A DNA stretch of 64,000 nt from Burkholderiaceae bacterium (GCA_024235955.1 JACKLJ010000001.1:186001-250000), one strand, 5' to 3'; positions 1 to 8,875 are shown, counted from the stretch's first letter. Notes: a model not told the origin generated them from the sequence alone. Translations and numbers: made by a program.

Positions 1-1
1 A

Positions 2-733
2 TTTTTTGCGGTCTACGAGGGCTTTGCCGGCGCCAGACGGGTGCAGCCAGCTACTGAAAAGAGAGCGAACGAAGCGGTCTCGCTGGCCTGGATCTGGCTC
101 GCCGCCATCGTGCTGTTCTTCTCCGTCCCGCGCTCCAAGCTGATCGGCTACATCCTGCCGGTGATGCCGCCGCTGGCGCTGCTGGCGGCGCTGGGCTGGC
201 AGCGCGCCGTGGCCGGGCGGCGCCATGCCGGGCGCTGGTTCGCGGCGCTGGCGGCGCTGCCGCTGGCCGCCGCGGTGGTGGTGACCCTGGTGTTCACCCA
301 CGAGGCGCAGGACAAGCTGGCCCACGACGTGGCGCGCGAACTGGCCTGCCGCGCTGCCCCCGGCGACACCGTGTACGCGGCCGGCGGCTTCCCGTACGAC
401 CTGCCCTTCGCCGCCGGCCTGCGCCAGCCGATGGTGGTGGTGGCCGACTGGCCGCGCCTGCGCGCCGAAACCGGCGACAGCTGGGAGCGCGAGCTGTTCG
501 AGGCTGCCGATTTCCAGCCCGCGCTGGGCGATCGCCTGCTGCGCACGCCGGACGTGCTGGACGCCGCTGCGCACCAGCCCGGCCAGTGGCTGGTGGTCAA
601 GCGCGGCACTGCCGCGAGCGCGGGCGTGCCCGAGGGCTGGAAGCTGGCTTTCGAAGGCACTGGCTGGCGCCTGTACCGCTCCGACGCGGCAGAGGGCTCT
701 TCCGCCGCGGCAGGACGGACCTGCGCCGGGTAA
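2..733 (+). CDS. ArnT-like family 39 glycosyltransferase, C-terminal part (5' end outside window)
   Basis: The reading frame is open to the left edge, so the start lies outside the window. The visible part has two or three hydrophobic segments, with the stretch FFSVPRSKLIGYILP near the start. That is the conserved late transmembrane signature of ArnT/PMT-type glycosyltransferases, inner-membrane enzymes that move a sugar from a polyprenyl-phosphate donor onto lipid A or another acceptor. The last roughly 150 residues form a soluble periplasmic-type tail. The gene converges with a GtrA/GT2 pair ending 31 bases away, which fits a small lipid-linked glycosylation locus. The sugar and acceptor cannot be told from this fragment. 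Confidence 0.8.
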   Translation, partial: FFAVYEGFAGARRVQPATEKRANEAVSLAWIWLAAIVLFFSVPRSKLIGYILPVMPPLALLAALGWQRAVAGRRHAGRWFAALAALPLAAAVVVTLVFTHEAQDKLAHDVARELACRAAPGDTVYAAGGFPYDLPFAAGLRQPMVVVADWPRLRAETGDSWERELFEAADFQPALGDRLLRTPDVLDAAAHQPGQWLVVKRGTAASAGVPEGWKLAFEGTGWRLYRSDAAEGSSAAAGRTCAG

Positions 734-763
734 GTTGACGGCCAGGCGGCCGCGGATGGCGCC

Positions 764-1138
764 CTAGCGCCGGAACGCCCAGAACCGGCTCAGCAGGAAG
801 GTCTGCCCGGCGGCGACCAGCAAGGCACCGATCAGCGCCGGCCACGATGGCCAGTGCAGCACGCGCAGCAGCAGTACGAACACCGCCTCGTTGACCGCGA
901 AGCCGGCCAGCGCCGTGGCGGCGAAGCGCACCAGGCTCTGCGACACGCTGGTACCGGCGTCGCGGAAGCTGAGCCGCCGGTGGCCGGTGAAGCTGACGAA
1001 GAAGGCCACGCCGAAGCCCAGCGCGTTGGCCAGTTCCGGCCAGACCAGGGGCTTGGTCAGGCCGAACACCGTCGCGTGCGTGAGCGCCGCGGCCGCGCCC
1101 ACGGCCACGAACCAGAAGCCGGTGGCGGCGCGCCTCAT
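764..1138 (-). CDS. GtrA family membrane protein
   Basis: A 124-residue protein that is mostly four hydrophobic segments, the size and pattern of the GtrA family (PF04138). These proteins are thought to help flip a polyprenyl-linked sugar across the inner membrane. Features seen include FWFVAVGAAAALTHATVF at the N-terminus, the motif FFVSFTGHRRLSFRD between the second and third segments, and a basic C-terminus (SRFWAFRR). The start codon overlaps the stop of the upstream GT2 gene in an ATGA arrangement, so the two are translationally coupled. The partnership copies the GtrA/GtrB pairs of O-antigen and teichoic-acid glucosylation systems. Confidence 0.85.
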   Translation of the reverse strand: MRRAATGFWFVAVGAAAALTHATVFGLTKPLVWPELANALGFGVAFFVSFTGHRRLSFRDAGTSVSQSLVRFAATALAGFAVNEAVFVLLLRVLHWPSWPALIGALLVAAGQTFLLSRFWAFRR

Positions 1139-2139
1139 GGGGCCTGAGTGCCTGGCGGGGCTTCGGCGGGCGGCGCCAGCCCCTGCCCACTGCGGCCGGC
1201 CACCAGGTACAGCGGCCGCTGCTTGACCTCGTCGTAGATGCGGGCCACGTACTCGGACAGCAGGCCGATCGACATCAGCTGCACGCCCGAGAGGAACATC
1301 ATGCCGGCGACGATGGTGGCGTAGCCCGGCACGTCGATGCCGAGCCAGAAGTATTCGACGATGACCCAGCCGCCGTAGCCCAGCGCCAGCAGCGCGAGCA
1401 GCACACCCAGCGCGCCCAGCAGGCGCAGCGGCGTGGCCGAGAAGGCCAGCAGCCCGGTGGTGCCCAGGCGCAGTGCTCCGCTCACGCCGTAGTGGCTGTG
1501 GCCGGCCAGCCGCGGCAGCGGCTCGTAATCCAGCGCCACGCTGTGGAAGCCCACCCAGGCGTACAGGCCCTTCATGAAGCGGTGGCGCTCGGGCAGCGCC
1601 TTGAGGGCCTCCACCACGCGCCGGTCCAGCAGGCGGTAGTCGCCGGCGTCGGCCGGCACGCGCACGCGACCGCCCCAGTTGACCAGCCCGTAAAACGCGG
1701 CCGCCAGGCGCCGGTACAGCGCGCTCTGGTCGGCGCGGCTGCGCCGCACCGTGTACACCACGTCCGCACCACGCTTCCATTCCTGTAGCATCTGCGCCAG
1801 CAGCGGCAAGGGGTGTTGGCCGTCGGCGTCCATCATCACCACGGCGTCGCCGCGTGCGGCGTCCAGCCCGGCGGACAGTGCTGCCTCCTTGCCGAAGTTG
1901 CGCGACAGGCGGATCAGCACCAGTTCCGGGTGCTCGGCGGCCAGCCGCTCGGCCACGGCGGCGGTGTCGTCGCGGCTGCCGTCGTCGATCACGATCAGCT
2001 CCACCCGGGTGGCCAGCGCGCGCAGTGCCGACAGCACCGCCGGCACCACCTGTGGCAGGGCGGCAGCTTCGTTGTAGGCGGGCATCACGCAGCTCAGCGT
2101 GGGGGCTGCCGGGCGGGCATCGGGCATGGCGCGCATCAT
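1135..2139 (-). CDS. GT2 family glycosyltransferase (GtrB/DPM-like)
   Basis: A cytoplasmic-facing family 2 glycosyltransferase that would charge a polyprenyl phosphate with a sugar from a nucleotide donor. The N-terminal catalytic domain shows LSCVMPAYNEAAALP, VELIVIDDGSRDDT and VVMMDADGQHP, the DXD-type metal and donor-binding motifs. Two hydrophobic segments follow at the C-terminus (LLGALGVLLALLALGYGG and the region around FLSGVQLMSIGLLSEYVARIY), as in GtrB, ArnC and DPM synthase. About 334 residues from the ATG at 2139. ATGs at 2136 and 2127 are equally possible and none has a clear ribosome-binding site. Upstream, a short tandem repeat separates it from divergent argS. Confidence 0.85.
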   Translation of the reverse strand: MMRAMPDARPAAPTLSCVMPAYNEAAALPQVVPAVLSALRALATRVELIVIDDGSRDDTAAVAERLAAEHPELVLIRLSRNFGKEAALSAGLDAARGDAVVMMDADGQHPLPLLAQMLQEWKRGADVVYTVRRSRADQSALYRRLAAAFYGLVNWGGRVRVPADAGDYRLLDRRVVEALKALPERHRFMKGLYAWVGFHSVALDYEPLPRLAGHSHYGVSGALRLGTTGLLAFSATPLRLLGALGVLLALLALGYGGWVIVEYFWLGIDVPGYATIVAGMMFLSGVQLMSIGLLSEYVARIYDEVKQRPLYLVAGRSGQGLAPPAEAPPGTQAP

Positions 2140-2152
2140 GCCAGCGATTGCC

Positions 2153-2185
2153 TGAAGTGCCGATGAAGTGCCGATGAAGTGCCGG
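2153..2185. repeat. Three tandem copies of an 11-bp unit
   Basis: The unit TGAAGTGCCGA occurs three times head to tail (the last copy ends in G). It fills much of the 74-base gap between the divergent GT2 gene and argS, so it lies in or next to both promoters. Being 11 bp it stacks sites on almost the same helical face. It may be slippage-prone, with a possible effect on promoter spacing. Confidence 0.9.
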
Positions 2186-2213
2186 GCGCTGCCCTGCCCC
2201 GTAGAATCCGCCG

Positions 2214-3917
2214 ATGCAATCCGTGAAGAGGGAATTGCTCGCCGCACTCGCAGGCGAGCTGAAAAAGCTTGCGCCGGGCGCCGGCGACAAGGCGGCGTTC
2301 GAATCGCCCAAGCAGGCCGCGCATGGCGATCTGGCCTGCACCGCGGCCATGCAGCTGGCCAAGACGCTCAAGACCAACCCGCGCGCGCTGGGCGAGCAGC
2401 TCAAGGCAGCGCTGGAGGCCACGCCGGCGTTCGGTCGCTGGGTGGACGCCATCGAGCTGGCCGGGCCGGGCTTCCTGAACATCCGCCTCAAGCCCGCCGC
2501 CAAGCAGCAGGTGGTGCGCGAGGTGTTGCAGGAGCAGGCGCGCTACGGCAGCCAGCCCGACCGCGGCGAAAAGATGATGGTGGAGTTCGTCAGCGCCAAC
2601 CCCACCGGCCCGCTGCACGTGGGCCACGGCCGTCAGGCTGCGCTGGGCGACGCCATCTGCCACCTGTTCGAGACCCAGGGCTGGCAGGTGCACCGCGAGT
2701 TCTACTACAACGACGCCGGCGTGCAGATCGAGACGCTGGCCAACTCGGTGCAGCTGCGCGCCCGCGGGCTCAAGCCCGGCGACGCCGGCTGGCCCGAGGC
2801 CGCCTACAACGGCGACTACATCCAGGACATCGCCGCCGACTTCCTGGCAAAAAAGACCGTGCAGGCCGACGACCGCAGCTTCACCGCCAGCGGCGACGTG
2901 GAGGACCTGGAAGGCATCCGCCAGTTCGCAGTGGCCTACCTGAGGCACGAGCAGGACAAGGACCTGCAGGCCTTCCGCCTGAAGTTCGATGAGTACTACC
3001 TGGAATCCAGCCTGTACAGCTCCGGCCGGGTGGCGGCCACGGTGCAGCGCCTGATCGACGCCGGCAAGACCTACGAGCAGGACGGCGCGCTGTGGCTGCG
3101 CACCACCGAGTACGGGGACGACAAGGACCGCGTGATGAAAAAGTCCGCCACGACCACGGCGGACGGGCGTCAGGCCGAAGGTGGCTACACCTACTTCGTG
3201 CCCGATGTGGCCTACCACATCACCAAGTGGGAGCGCGGCTACGCACGCGCCATCAACATCCAGGGCACCGACCACCACGGCACCATCGCCCGTGTGCGCG
3301 CCGGGCTGCAGGCCGCGGGCGTGGGCATTCCGCAGGGCTATCCCGACTACGTGCTGCACACCATGGTGCGCGTGGTGCGCGGCGGCGAAGAGGTGAAGAT
3401 CAGCAAGCGCGCCGGCAGCTACGTGACGCTGCGCGACCTGATCGAATGGACCAGCGCCGACGCGGTGCGCTTCTTCCTGCTTTCGCGCAAGCCCGACACC
3501 GAATACACCTTCGACGTCGATCTGGCGGTGCAGAAGAACAACGAGAACCCGGTGTACTACGTGCAGTACGCTCACGCCCGCATCTGCTCGGTGCTGCAGG
3601 CCTGGGGCGGCGATGCGGCCACACTGGGCTCTGTCGATCTTGGCACGCTCGACACCCCGGCGGCCCAGGCCCTGATGCTGCAGCTGGCCAAGTACCCGGA
3701 CATGCTGGCCGCCGCGGCCGCCGACTTCGCGCCGCACGACGTCACCTTCTACCTGCGCGAACTGGCTGCGGCCTACCACAGCTACTACGATGCCGAGCGC
3801 ATCCTGGTGGACAACGAGCCCGTCAAGCTGGCCCGCCTGGCCCTGATCGCCGCCACCGCGCAGGTATTGCACAATGGCCTTTCGGTGCTGGGCGTGTCGG
3901 CCCCCACCAAGATGTGA
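2214..3917 (+). CDS. argS: Arginyl-tRNA synthetase
   Basis: Class I aminoacyl-tRNA synthetase that charges tRNA-Arg in the cytoplasm. The 567-residue product has the N-terminal Add1 domain, then the HIGH-type signature NPTGPLHVGHG (HVGH at about residues 135-138). The KMSK-equivalent loop is seen as VKISKRAGSYVTL, followed by the DALR anticodon-binding domain (YVQYAHARICSVL onward). Length matches bacterial ArgS. The start ATG at 2214 has no good Shine-Dalgarno sequence. A SPOR-domain gene follows 14 bases after the stop, a common neighbour in Burkholderiales, so the pair is probably co-transcribed. A tRNA-Arg(CCG) gene occurs near the far end of the window but is unlinked. Confidence 0.97.
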   Translation: MQSVKRELLAALAGELKKLAPGAGDKAAFESPKQAAHGDLACTAAMQLAKTLKTNPRALGEQLKAALEATPAFGRWVDAIELAGPGFLNIRLKPAAKQQVVREVLQEQARYGSQPDRGEKMMVEFVSANPTGPLHVGHGRQAALGDAICHLFETQGWQVHREFYYNDAGVQIETLANSVQLRARGLKPGDAGWPEAAYNGDYIQDIAADFLAKKTVQADDRSFTASGDVEDLEGIRQFAVAYLRHEQDKDLQAFRLKFDEYYLESSLYSSGRVAATVQRLIDAGKTYEQDGALWLRTTEYGDDKDRVMKKSATTTADGRQAEGGYTYFVPDVAYHITKWERGYARAINIQGTDHHGTIARVRAGLQAAGVGIPQGYPDYVLHTMVRVVRGGEEVKISKRAGSYVTLRDLIEWTSADAVRFFLLSRKPDTEYTFDVDLAVQKNNENPVYYVQYAHARICSVLQAWGGDAATLGSVDLGTLDTPAAQALMLQLAKYPDMLAAAAADFAPHDVTFYLRELAAAYHSYYDAERILVDNEPVKLARLALIAATAQVLHNGLSVLGVSAPTKM

Positions 3918-3931
3918 GCGTTCAAAGAGAC

Positions 3932-4675
3932 ATGAAGAATCAACGCGGCGGTACGTTTCTCGGCATCATCCTGGGCGTGGTGTTCGGCCTGGCGGTGGCG
4001 CTGGGCGTGGCCATCTACGTGGCCAAGGTGCCTGTGCCCTTCGTCAACAAGGGCGCTTCCCGCTCCAGCGGCCAGGATGCGGCCGAGGCCGAAAAGAACA
4101 AGGACTGGGATCCCAACGCACCGCTGCGCGGCAAGAGCAGTGCGCCTGCCGCCAACGGCACCGTGGGCAGCGTGGCCCCGCCGCCGGCCGGCGTGCCGAT
4201 TCCGTCGCCGGCCGAGGCCGACCACAGTGCCGCCGCCAAGCCGCCGGTGGCGGTGCCGACGCCGGCCGAGGTCAAGCGCACGCCCGACAAGGCTGCGGCA
4301 GCGGCCTCGGCCTCCGCGCCCGCTCGCGGCAAGCCGTCGGACGATCCGCTGGGCGACTTCGCCGCCGCCCGTACCGGCCGCGCCACGCAGGTGACGCCGG
4401 CGCCCGCACCGGCACCAGCCGCAGCGCCGGCGGCCGATCCGTTCACCTACTTCGTGCAGGCCGGCGCCTTCCGCACCCCGGAGGACGCCGAAGGCCAGCG
4501 CGCGCGCCTGTCGCTGATCGGCGTGGAAGCCCGCGTGACCGAGCGCGAGCAGGCCGGCCGCACCGTGTACCGGGTGCGCGTGGGCCCGTTCCAGAACAAG
4601 GACGCCGCCGACCGGGTCAAGGAACGCCTGGCCGGCAACGGCCTGGACGCGGCGCTGGTGCGCGTGGCGCGCTGA
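3932..4675 (+). CDS. SPOR-domain cell-division-type protein
   Basis: A 247-residue bitopic inner-membrane protein. After a short basic N-terminus (MKNQRGG) there is one transmembrane helix, GTFLGIILGVVFGLAVALGV. A long Ala/Pro-rich periplasmic linker follows (about residues 45-165), then a C-terminal SPOR domain starting at FTYFVQAGAFRTPEDAEGQR and ending near VRVGPFQNKDAADRV. SPOR domains bind denuded septal peptidoglycan, so a role like FtsN/DedD at the division site is likely, though FtsN identity is not proven. It sits just downstream of argS and upstream of dsbA. Confidence 0.85.
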   Translation: MKNQRGGTFLGIILGVVFGLAVALGVAIYVAKVPVPFVNKGASRSSGQDAAEAEKNKDWDPNAPLRGKSSAPAANGTVGSVAPPPAGVPIPSPAEADHSAAAKPPVAVPTPAEVKRTPDKAAAAASASAPARGKPSDDPLGDFAAARTGRATQVTPAPAPAPAAAPAADPFTYFVQAGAFRTPEDAEGQRARLSLIGVEARVTEREQAGRTVYRVRVGPFQNKDAADRVKERLAGNGLDAALVRVAR

Positions 4676-4772
4676 GCGCGTGACAGGCTGCGCACCCGAC
4701 GGCACGCCGCAGGAACTCGCACCCCCGCAAGCCCTCCAACCCGGTTTCCGACCTCCATCCCGGACGAACCTT

Positions 4773-5423
4773 ATGAAACGACGCGACTTTGCACTTGCCA
4801 CCACCGGCGCTGCCCTGGCTGGCCTGATCCACCTGCCGGCACGGGCGCAGCCTGCCGGTTTCAAGGCCGGCACCGACTACCTGGAGCTCAAGACACCGGC
4901 CCCGGTGGACGCCAAGCCGCCGCAGATCGAGGTGGTGGAGTTCTTCTCCTACGGCTGCGTGCACTGCATGCACTTCGAGCCGATCTTCGAGAAATGGAAG
5001 AAGGCCGCGCCCAAGGACGTTTCCGTGCGCCTGGAGCACGTGGGCTTCCAGAGCAACTTCGAGCCCCTGCAACGCATCTACTACACGCTGGAAGCCATGG
5101 GCAAGGTCGACACCCCCGTGCACGGCAAGGTGTTCACCGCCCTGCAGGTCGACCGTGTGCGCCTGGACCAGCCCGCCGCGCTGTTCGACTGGGTGGCCAA
5201 GCAGGGCCTGGACCGCGCCAAGTTCGAGGAAATCTACAAGTCCTTCGGCGTGGCGAACAAGGTGCGCCGCGCGGTGCAGCTGCAGGACGCCTACAAGGTG
5301 GAGGGCACGCCGGCCCTGGGCATCGCCGGCCGCTACTACACCGACGGTTCCATGGCCAAGGGCTTCGAGCGCATGCTGGCCCTGACCGACGCGCTGATTG
5401 CGCAAGAACGCAAACGCGGCTGA
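4773..5423 (+). CDS. dsbA: Thiol:disulfide interchange protein DsbA
   Basis: Periplasmic oxidant that introduces disulfides into exported proteins. The 216-residue precursor starts MKRRDFALATTGAALAGLIHLPARA. This is a signal sequence with a Tat-like RR pair, cleaved near residue 25. The thioredoxin fold carries the redox centre C62-V-H-C65 in FFSYGCVHCMHF, and a cis-proline loop is seen at EGTPALGI. The CVHC dipeptide is a variant of the E. coli CPHC and may shift the redox potential. The gene ends just before a strong rho-independent terminator at 5444, so it closes a transcription unit that includes the SPOR gene. Confidence 0.95.
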   Translation: MKRRDFALATTGAALAGLIHLPARAQPAGFKAGTDYLELKTPAPVDAKPPQIEVVEFFSYGCVHCMHFEPIFEKWKKAAPKDVSVRLEHVGFQSNFEPLQRIYYTLEAMGKVDTPVHGKVFTALQVDRVRLDQPAALFDWVAKQGLDRAKFEEIYKSFGVANKVRRAVQLQDAYKVEGTPALGIAGRYYTDGSMAKGFERMLALTDALIAQERKRG

Positions 5424-5443
5424 CGCCGGTCTGGCATTGCCCG

Positions 5444-5466
5444 GGCCCGCCTTGGCGGGCCTTTTT
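5444..5466 (+). terminator. Rho-independent terminator after dsbA
   Basis: Arms GGCCCGCC and GGCGGGCC form a GC-rich hairpin directly followed by TTTTT. It lies 20 bases after the dsbA stop codon and before the lptA promoter region. Confidence 0.85.
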
Positions 5467-5540
5467 CTTGGTGCCGGACGCGAATCGGTGCCGCACGCGT
5501 CGTACAATCGTAACGACAACAAGCAAAAAGCGTGCCTTAC

Positions 5541-6191
5541 ATGATCCGACCCTCGATTTCCAAGCTGGCGGCCGTTTGTCTGGCGGTCGGCATCGGGCTG
5601 ATGCCGGCCCTGGCCCGGGCCGAGCGGGCCGACCGCGACAAGCCCATGAACATCGAGTCGGACGCCCTGCGCTACGACGACAAGACCCAGACCAGCACCT
5701 TCACCGGCCGGGTGGTGCTCACCAAGGGCACCATCGTGATGCGCGGTGCGCGCCTTGACGTGCGGCAGGACGACCAGGGCAACCAGTTCGGCACCATGCA
5801 GGCCGAGCCCGGCAAGCGCGCCTTTTTCCGCCAGAAGCGCGAAGGGCTGAACGAGTTCATCGAGGGCGAGGGCGAAACCATCGAGTACGACAGCAAGACC
5901 GACACCGTGCGCTTCCTGCGCCGCGCCGAGATGCGGCGCCTGGCCGGCACCGAACTGCAGGACGAAGTGTTCGGCAGCGTGATCGTCTACAACAACATCA
6001 CCGAGATCTACACCGTCGACGGCGCCCAGCGCAGCGACGGCGCGCCGTCGGCCGCCGCCGGGGGCCGGGTGCGGGCCGTGCTGGCGCCGCGCAACGGCGC
6101 GCAGCCCGGGGCTTCTGCGCCGTCCGCGCCTGCGGCGCCGCTCAAGCCGTCCGGCGCCATGACCGGTACCGGCGGGGGTGCGGCCAAGTGA
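5541..6191 (+). CDS. lptA: Lipopolysaccharide transport periplasmic protein LptA
   Basis: Periplasmic bridge component that carries LPS from the inner-membrane LptBFGC complex to LptDE. The signal peptide is ISKLAAVCLAVGIGLMPALARA. It is followed by an OstA-type beta-jellyroll opening with PMNIESDALRYDDKTQTSTF and VLTKGTIVMRGARLDV. About 216 residues from ATG 5541; a GTG at 5532 would add three residues. The C-terminus is a low-complexity Ala/Pro/Gly tail of about 50 residues beyond the jellyroll. The stop overlaps the lptB start (GTGA), so the two are translationally coupled. Confidence 0.93.
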   Translation: MIRPSISKLAAVCLAVGIGLMPALARAERADRDKPMNIESDALRYDDKTQTSTFTGRVVLTKGTIVMRGARLDVRQDDQGNQFGTMQAEPGKRAFFRQKREGLNEFIEGEGETIEYDSKTDTVRFLRRAEMRRLAGTELQDEVFGSVIVYNNITEIYTVDGAQRSDGAPSAAAGGRVRAVLAPRNGAQPGASAPSAPAAPLKPSGAMTGTGGGAAK

Positions 6192-6991
6192 CGGAACCGG
6201 TGATGCTGTCCGAGCCGCTGCCGACGGCGGAGTCGGTTGGCATGGGCGGGCTCAGCCGGCTCGAGGTGCGTGGCCTGCGCAAGGCCTACGGCTCGCGCAA
6301 GGTGGTGCAGGACGTGTCGCTCACCGTCGACAGCGGCGAGGTGGTGGGCCTGCTGGGCCCCAACGGTGCCGGCAAGACCACCTCGTTCTACATGATCGTC
6401 GGCCTGGTGCGTGCCGACGGCGGGGAGATCGACATCGACGGCCGGCCGGTGGCGCACATGCCGATCCACCGCCGCTCGCGCCTGGGCCTGTCGTACCTGC
6501 CGCAGGAGGCCTCGATCTTCCGCAAGCTCACCGTGGCCGAGAACGTGCGCGCCGTGCTGGAACTGCAGCGCGGCGCCGATGGCCACCCGCTGCCGCGCGA
6601 GGCCATCGAGCAACGCCTGACCGAACTGCTGGAGCAGTTGCACGTGGCCGAGCTGCGCGACGCGCCGGCGCCCTCGCTCTCCGGCGGCGAGCGCCGGCGG
6701 GTGGAAATCGCCCGGGCGCTGGCCACCTCGCCGCGCTTCATCCTGCTGGACGAGCCCTTCGCCGGCATCGACCCGATCGCCGTGATCGAGATCCAGCGCA
6801 TCATCGCCTTCCTGAAGGACCGTGGCATCGGCGTGCTGATCACCGACCACAACGTGCGCGAAACGCTGGGCATCTGCGACCACGCGGTCATCATCAGCGA
6901 GGGGCGCGTGCTGACGGCCGGCACGCCCGACCAGATCGTGGCCGACCCGGAAGTGCGCCGGGTGTACCTCGGCGAGCATTTCAGGTTGTGA
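6188..6991 (+). CDS. lptB: LPS export ABC transporter ATP-binding protein LptB
   Basis: Cytoplasmic ATPase that powers LPS extraction with LptF/G. The 267-residue protein has Walker A GPNGAGKT (57-64), the Q-loop region YLPQEASIFRKL, the ABC signature LSGGERRRVE, Walker B FILLDEPFAGID and the H-loop LITDHNVRETL, all canonical for LptB. The chosen GTG start overlaps the lptA stop. It gives an N-terminus about 20 residues longer than usual, and an ATG at 6203 is an alternative. rpoN follows after a 166-base gap holding repeats, the usual lptA-lptB-rpoN order of betaproteobacteria. Confidence 0.96.
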   Translation: MTEPVMLSEPLPTAESVGMGGLSRLEVRGLRKAYGSRKVVQDVSLTVDSGEVVGLLGPNGAGKTTSFYMIVGLVRADGGEIDIDGRPVAHMPIHRRSRLGLSYLPQEASIFRKLTVAENVRAVLELQRGADGHPLPREAIEQRLTELLEQLHVAELRDAPAPSLSGGERRRVEIARALATSPRFILLDEPFAGIDPIAVIEIQRIIAFLKDRGIGVLITDHNVRETLGICDHAVIISEGRVLTAGTPDQIVADPEVRRVYLGEHFRL

Positions 6992-7058
6992 GGAGAAGGA
7001 TGGTCGTGCAGTTGGACCTCATCCATTCGGGTTCGGTAGCGGGGCGTGCATTGCCCCC

Positions 7059-7160
7059 TGGAGCGGTCCTGCGGTGGAACTGGCCCCCCACGCTCGCTCG
7101 CGCTGCTCGTTCGCTGCCCCCCGGGGGGGCTGTGTTTCACCTTGGAGCGGTCCTGCGGTG
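7059..7160. repeat. 18-bp direct repeats flanking a GC-rich palindrome, abutting the rpoN start
   Basis: TGGAGCGGTCCTGCGGTG occurs perfectly at 7059-7076 and again at 7143-7160. The second copy ends on the GTG start codon of rpoN. Between them lies a GC-rich stretch with a CCCCCC/GGGGGGG palindrome near 7115-7130. It resembles, in inverse orientation, the repeat at 30774-30829. The layout suggests a repeat element inserted next to the rpoN translation start with a duplicated flank. Confidence 0.8.
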
Positions 7161-8741
7161 AAACAGGGGCTCTCGCTCAAGGTCTCGCAGCATCTGGCGC
7201 TGACGCCGCAGCTGCAACAGTCGATCCGGCTGCTGCAGCTGTCCACGCTGGAACTGTCCAGCGAGGTCGAGCAGATGCTCGACGAGAACCCGTTTCTGGA
7301 GCTTGACGACGACCAGGCACCGCGCGAGGAATTCGGCCTGACGCGCGCCGACACCCGCGTCAGCGAAGGCGACCGTGCCACCGAGAGTGCTCTCGATTCA
7401 GGAGCTGGCGGCGGCGATGAAGCGGGGGCTGAGGGCGCTTCGGATTCGGATTTTCCGGGCCAGGAAGGCTGGGAGGGTGACGGCAGCGTCGAGGTCACCC
7501 CTGACGACGGCGAATGGGGCGGCGAGGCCCCGGCGCGCCTGAGCGGCGCCAGCGACGGCGACGACGAACTCGACCCCGGCGAGCGCCCGGCGCCCCAGGA
7601 GGCGCTCACCGAGCACCTGCACCGCCAGGCCCTGTCCCTGCGGCTGACGCCGGAAGACACGGCGGCGCTGCGCTTCCTGATCGAATCGCTCAACGACGAC
7701 GGCTACCTGGAGGACTCGCTGGCGCAATTGGCCGCCACCCTGACGGACGCCGACGACGACCTCGAACAGCTCGAGGAACTGGTGCACCGCTTCACCATGG
7801 CGCTGAAGCTGCTGCAGTCGCTCGAGCCGGCGGGCGTGGGCGCGCGCGACCTGGCCGAATGCCTCACGCTGCAGCTCAAGGCCCTGCGGGAGGACGCGGG
7901 CGACGACGAGGAGCGGCAGCACACCATCGCCACCGCCCTGGCCGTCTGCGCCCAGCACGGCGCCATGGAGTCGCTCGCCAAGCGCGACGCCAAACGCCTG
8001 GCCCAGGCCACCGGCACCAGCGAGGACGATGTGCGCGCTGCCATGCAGCTCATCAGCCGCCTGGAGCCCAAGCCCGGCCGCCGCTTCGCCGACGTGGAAC
8101 GCAACGTGGTGGTGCCGGACGTCATCGTCTCCATGGTCGGTGGTGGCTCCCAGCCGCGCTTTCGCGTGCAGCTCAACCCCGACGTCATGCCGCGCCTGCG
8201 CGTGCACGACATCTACGCCAACGCGCTGCGCGGCGGCAAGGGCGGCGAGAACCACCAGGCCCTGGTGCAGCGCCTGCAGGAGGCGCGCTGGTTCATCAAG
8301 AACATCCAGCAGCGCTTCGACACCATCCTGCGCGTGTCGCAGGCCATCGTCGAGCGGCAGAAGAACTTCTTCGTGCACGGCGAACTCGCCATGCGCCCCA
8401 TGGTGCAGCGCGAGCTGGCCGACGAACTGGGCGTGCACGAATCCACCATCTCGCGCGTGACCACCGCCAAGTACATGGCCACGCCGCAGGGCACCTTCGA
8501 GCTCAAGTACTTCTTCGGTTCCGCTCTCGGCACCGAAACCGGCGGCAACGCCTCCAGCACCGCGGTGCGCGCGCTCATCAAGCAGTTCATCGCCGCCGAA
8601 AGCGCCACCAAGCCGCTCTCCGACAACCAGCTCGCCGACATGCTGAAGGAGCAGGGCATCGACTGCGCCCGCCGCACCGTCGCCAAGTACCGCGAAGCCA
8701 TGCGCATCCCGGTGGCGAGCCTGCGCAAGGCAGTGGCGTAG
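7158..8741 (+). CDS. rpoN: RNA polymerase sigma-54 factor RpoN
   Basis: Alternative sigma factor for promoters of the -24/-12 class, used with enhancer-binding AAA+ activators. The 527-residue protein begins KQGLSLKVSQHLALTPQLQQS, the region I interaction domain. A very acidic region II follows (about residues 55-145), then the core-binding domain, a helix-turn-helix and the C-terminal RpoN box seen as ARRTVAKYRE. I chose GTG 7158 because it begins exactly at the family N-terminus. Upstream in-frame codons translate repeat DNA. No ribosome-binding site is obvious because the repeat occupies it. The usual downstream hpf and ptsN genes are absent; an rRNA methyltransferase follows instead. Confidence 0.95.
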   Translation: MKQGLSLKVSQHLALTPQLQQSIRLLQLSTLELSSEVEQMLDENPFLELDDDQAPREEFGLTRADTRVSEGDRATESALDSGAGGGDEAGAEGASDSDFPGQEGWEGDGSVEVTPDDGEWGGEAPARLSGASDGDDELDPGERPAPQEALTEHLHRQALSLRLTPEDTAALRFLIESLNDDGYLEDSLAQLAATLTDADDDLEQLEELVHRFTMALKLLQSLEPAGVGARDLAECLTLQLKALREDAGDDEERQHTIATALAVCAQHGAMESLAKRDAKRLAQATGTSEDDVRAAMQLISRLEPKPGRRFADVERNVVVPDVIVSMVGGGSQPRFRVQLNPDVMPRLRVHDIYANALRGGKGGENHQALVQRLQEARWFIKNIQQRFDTILRVSQAIVERQKNFFVHGELAMRPMVQRELADELGVHESTISRVTTAKYMATPQGTFELKYFFGSALGTETGGNASSTAVRALIKQFIAAESATKPLSDNQLADMLKEQGIDCARRTVAKYREAMRIPVASLRKAVA

Positions 8742-8875
8742 TGGCCCACCCCCAGGCTCCACAGGCTTCGCGTTGTTGCGCCACCTCCCTCGAGGGGGTA
8801 CCGCCACTGGCCGGTCGGCTTGCGGCGCTGCCAGAGGGCGCCACGGCGAGAGATGCGACAACACCTCGCGCAAGG

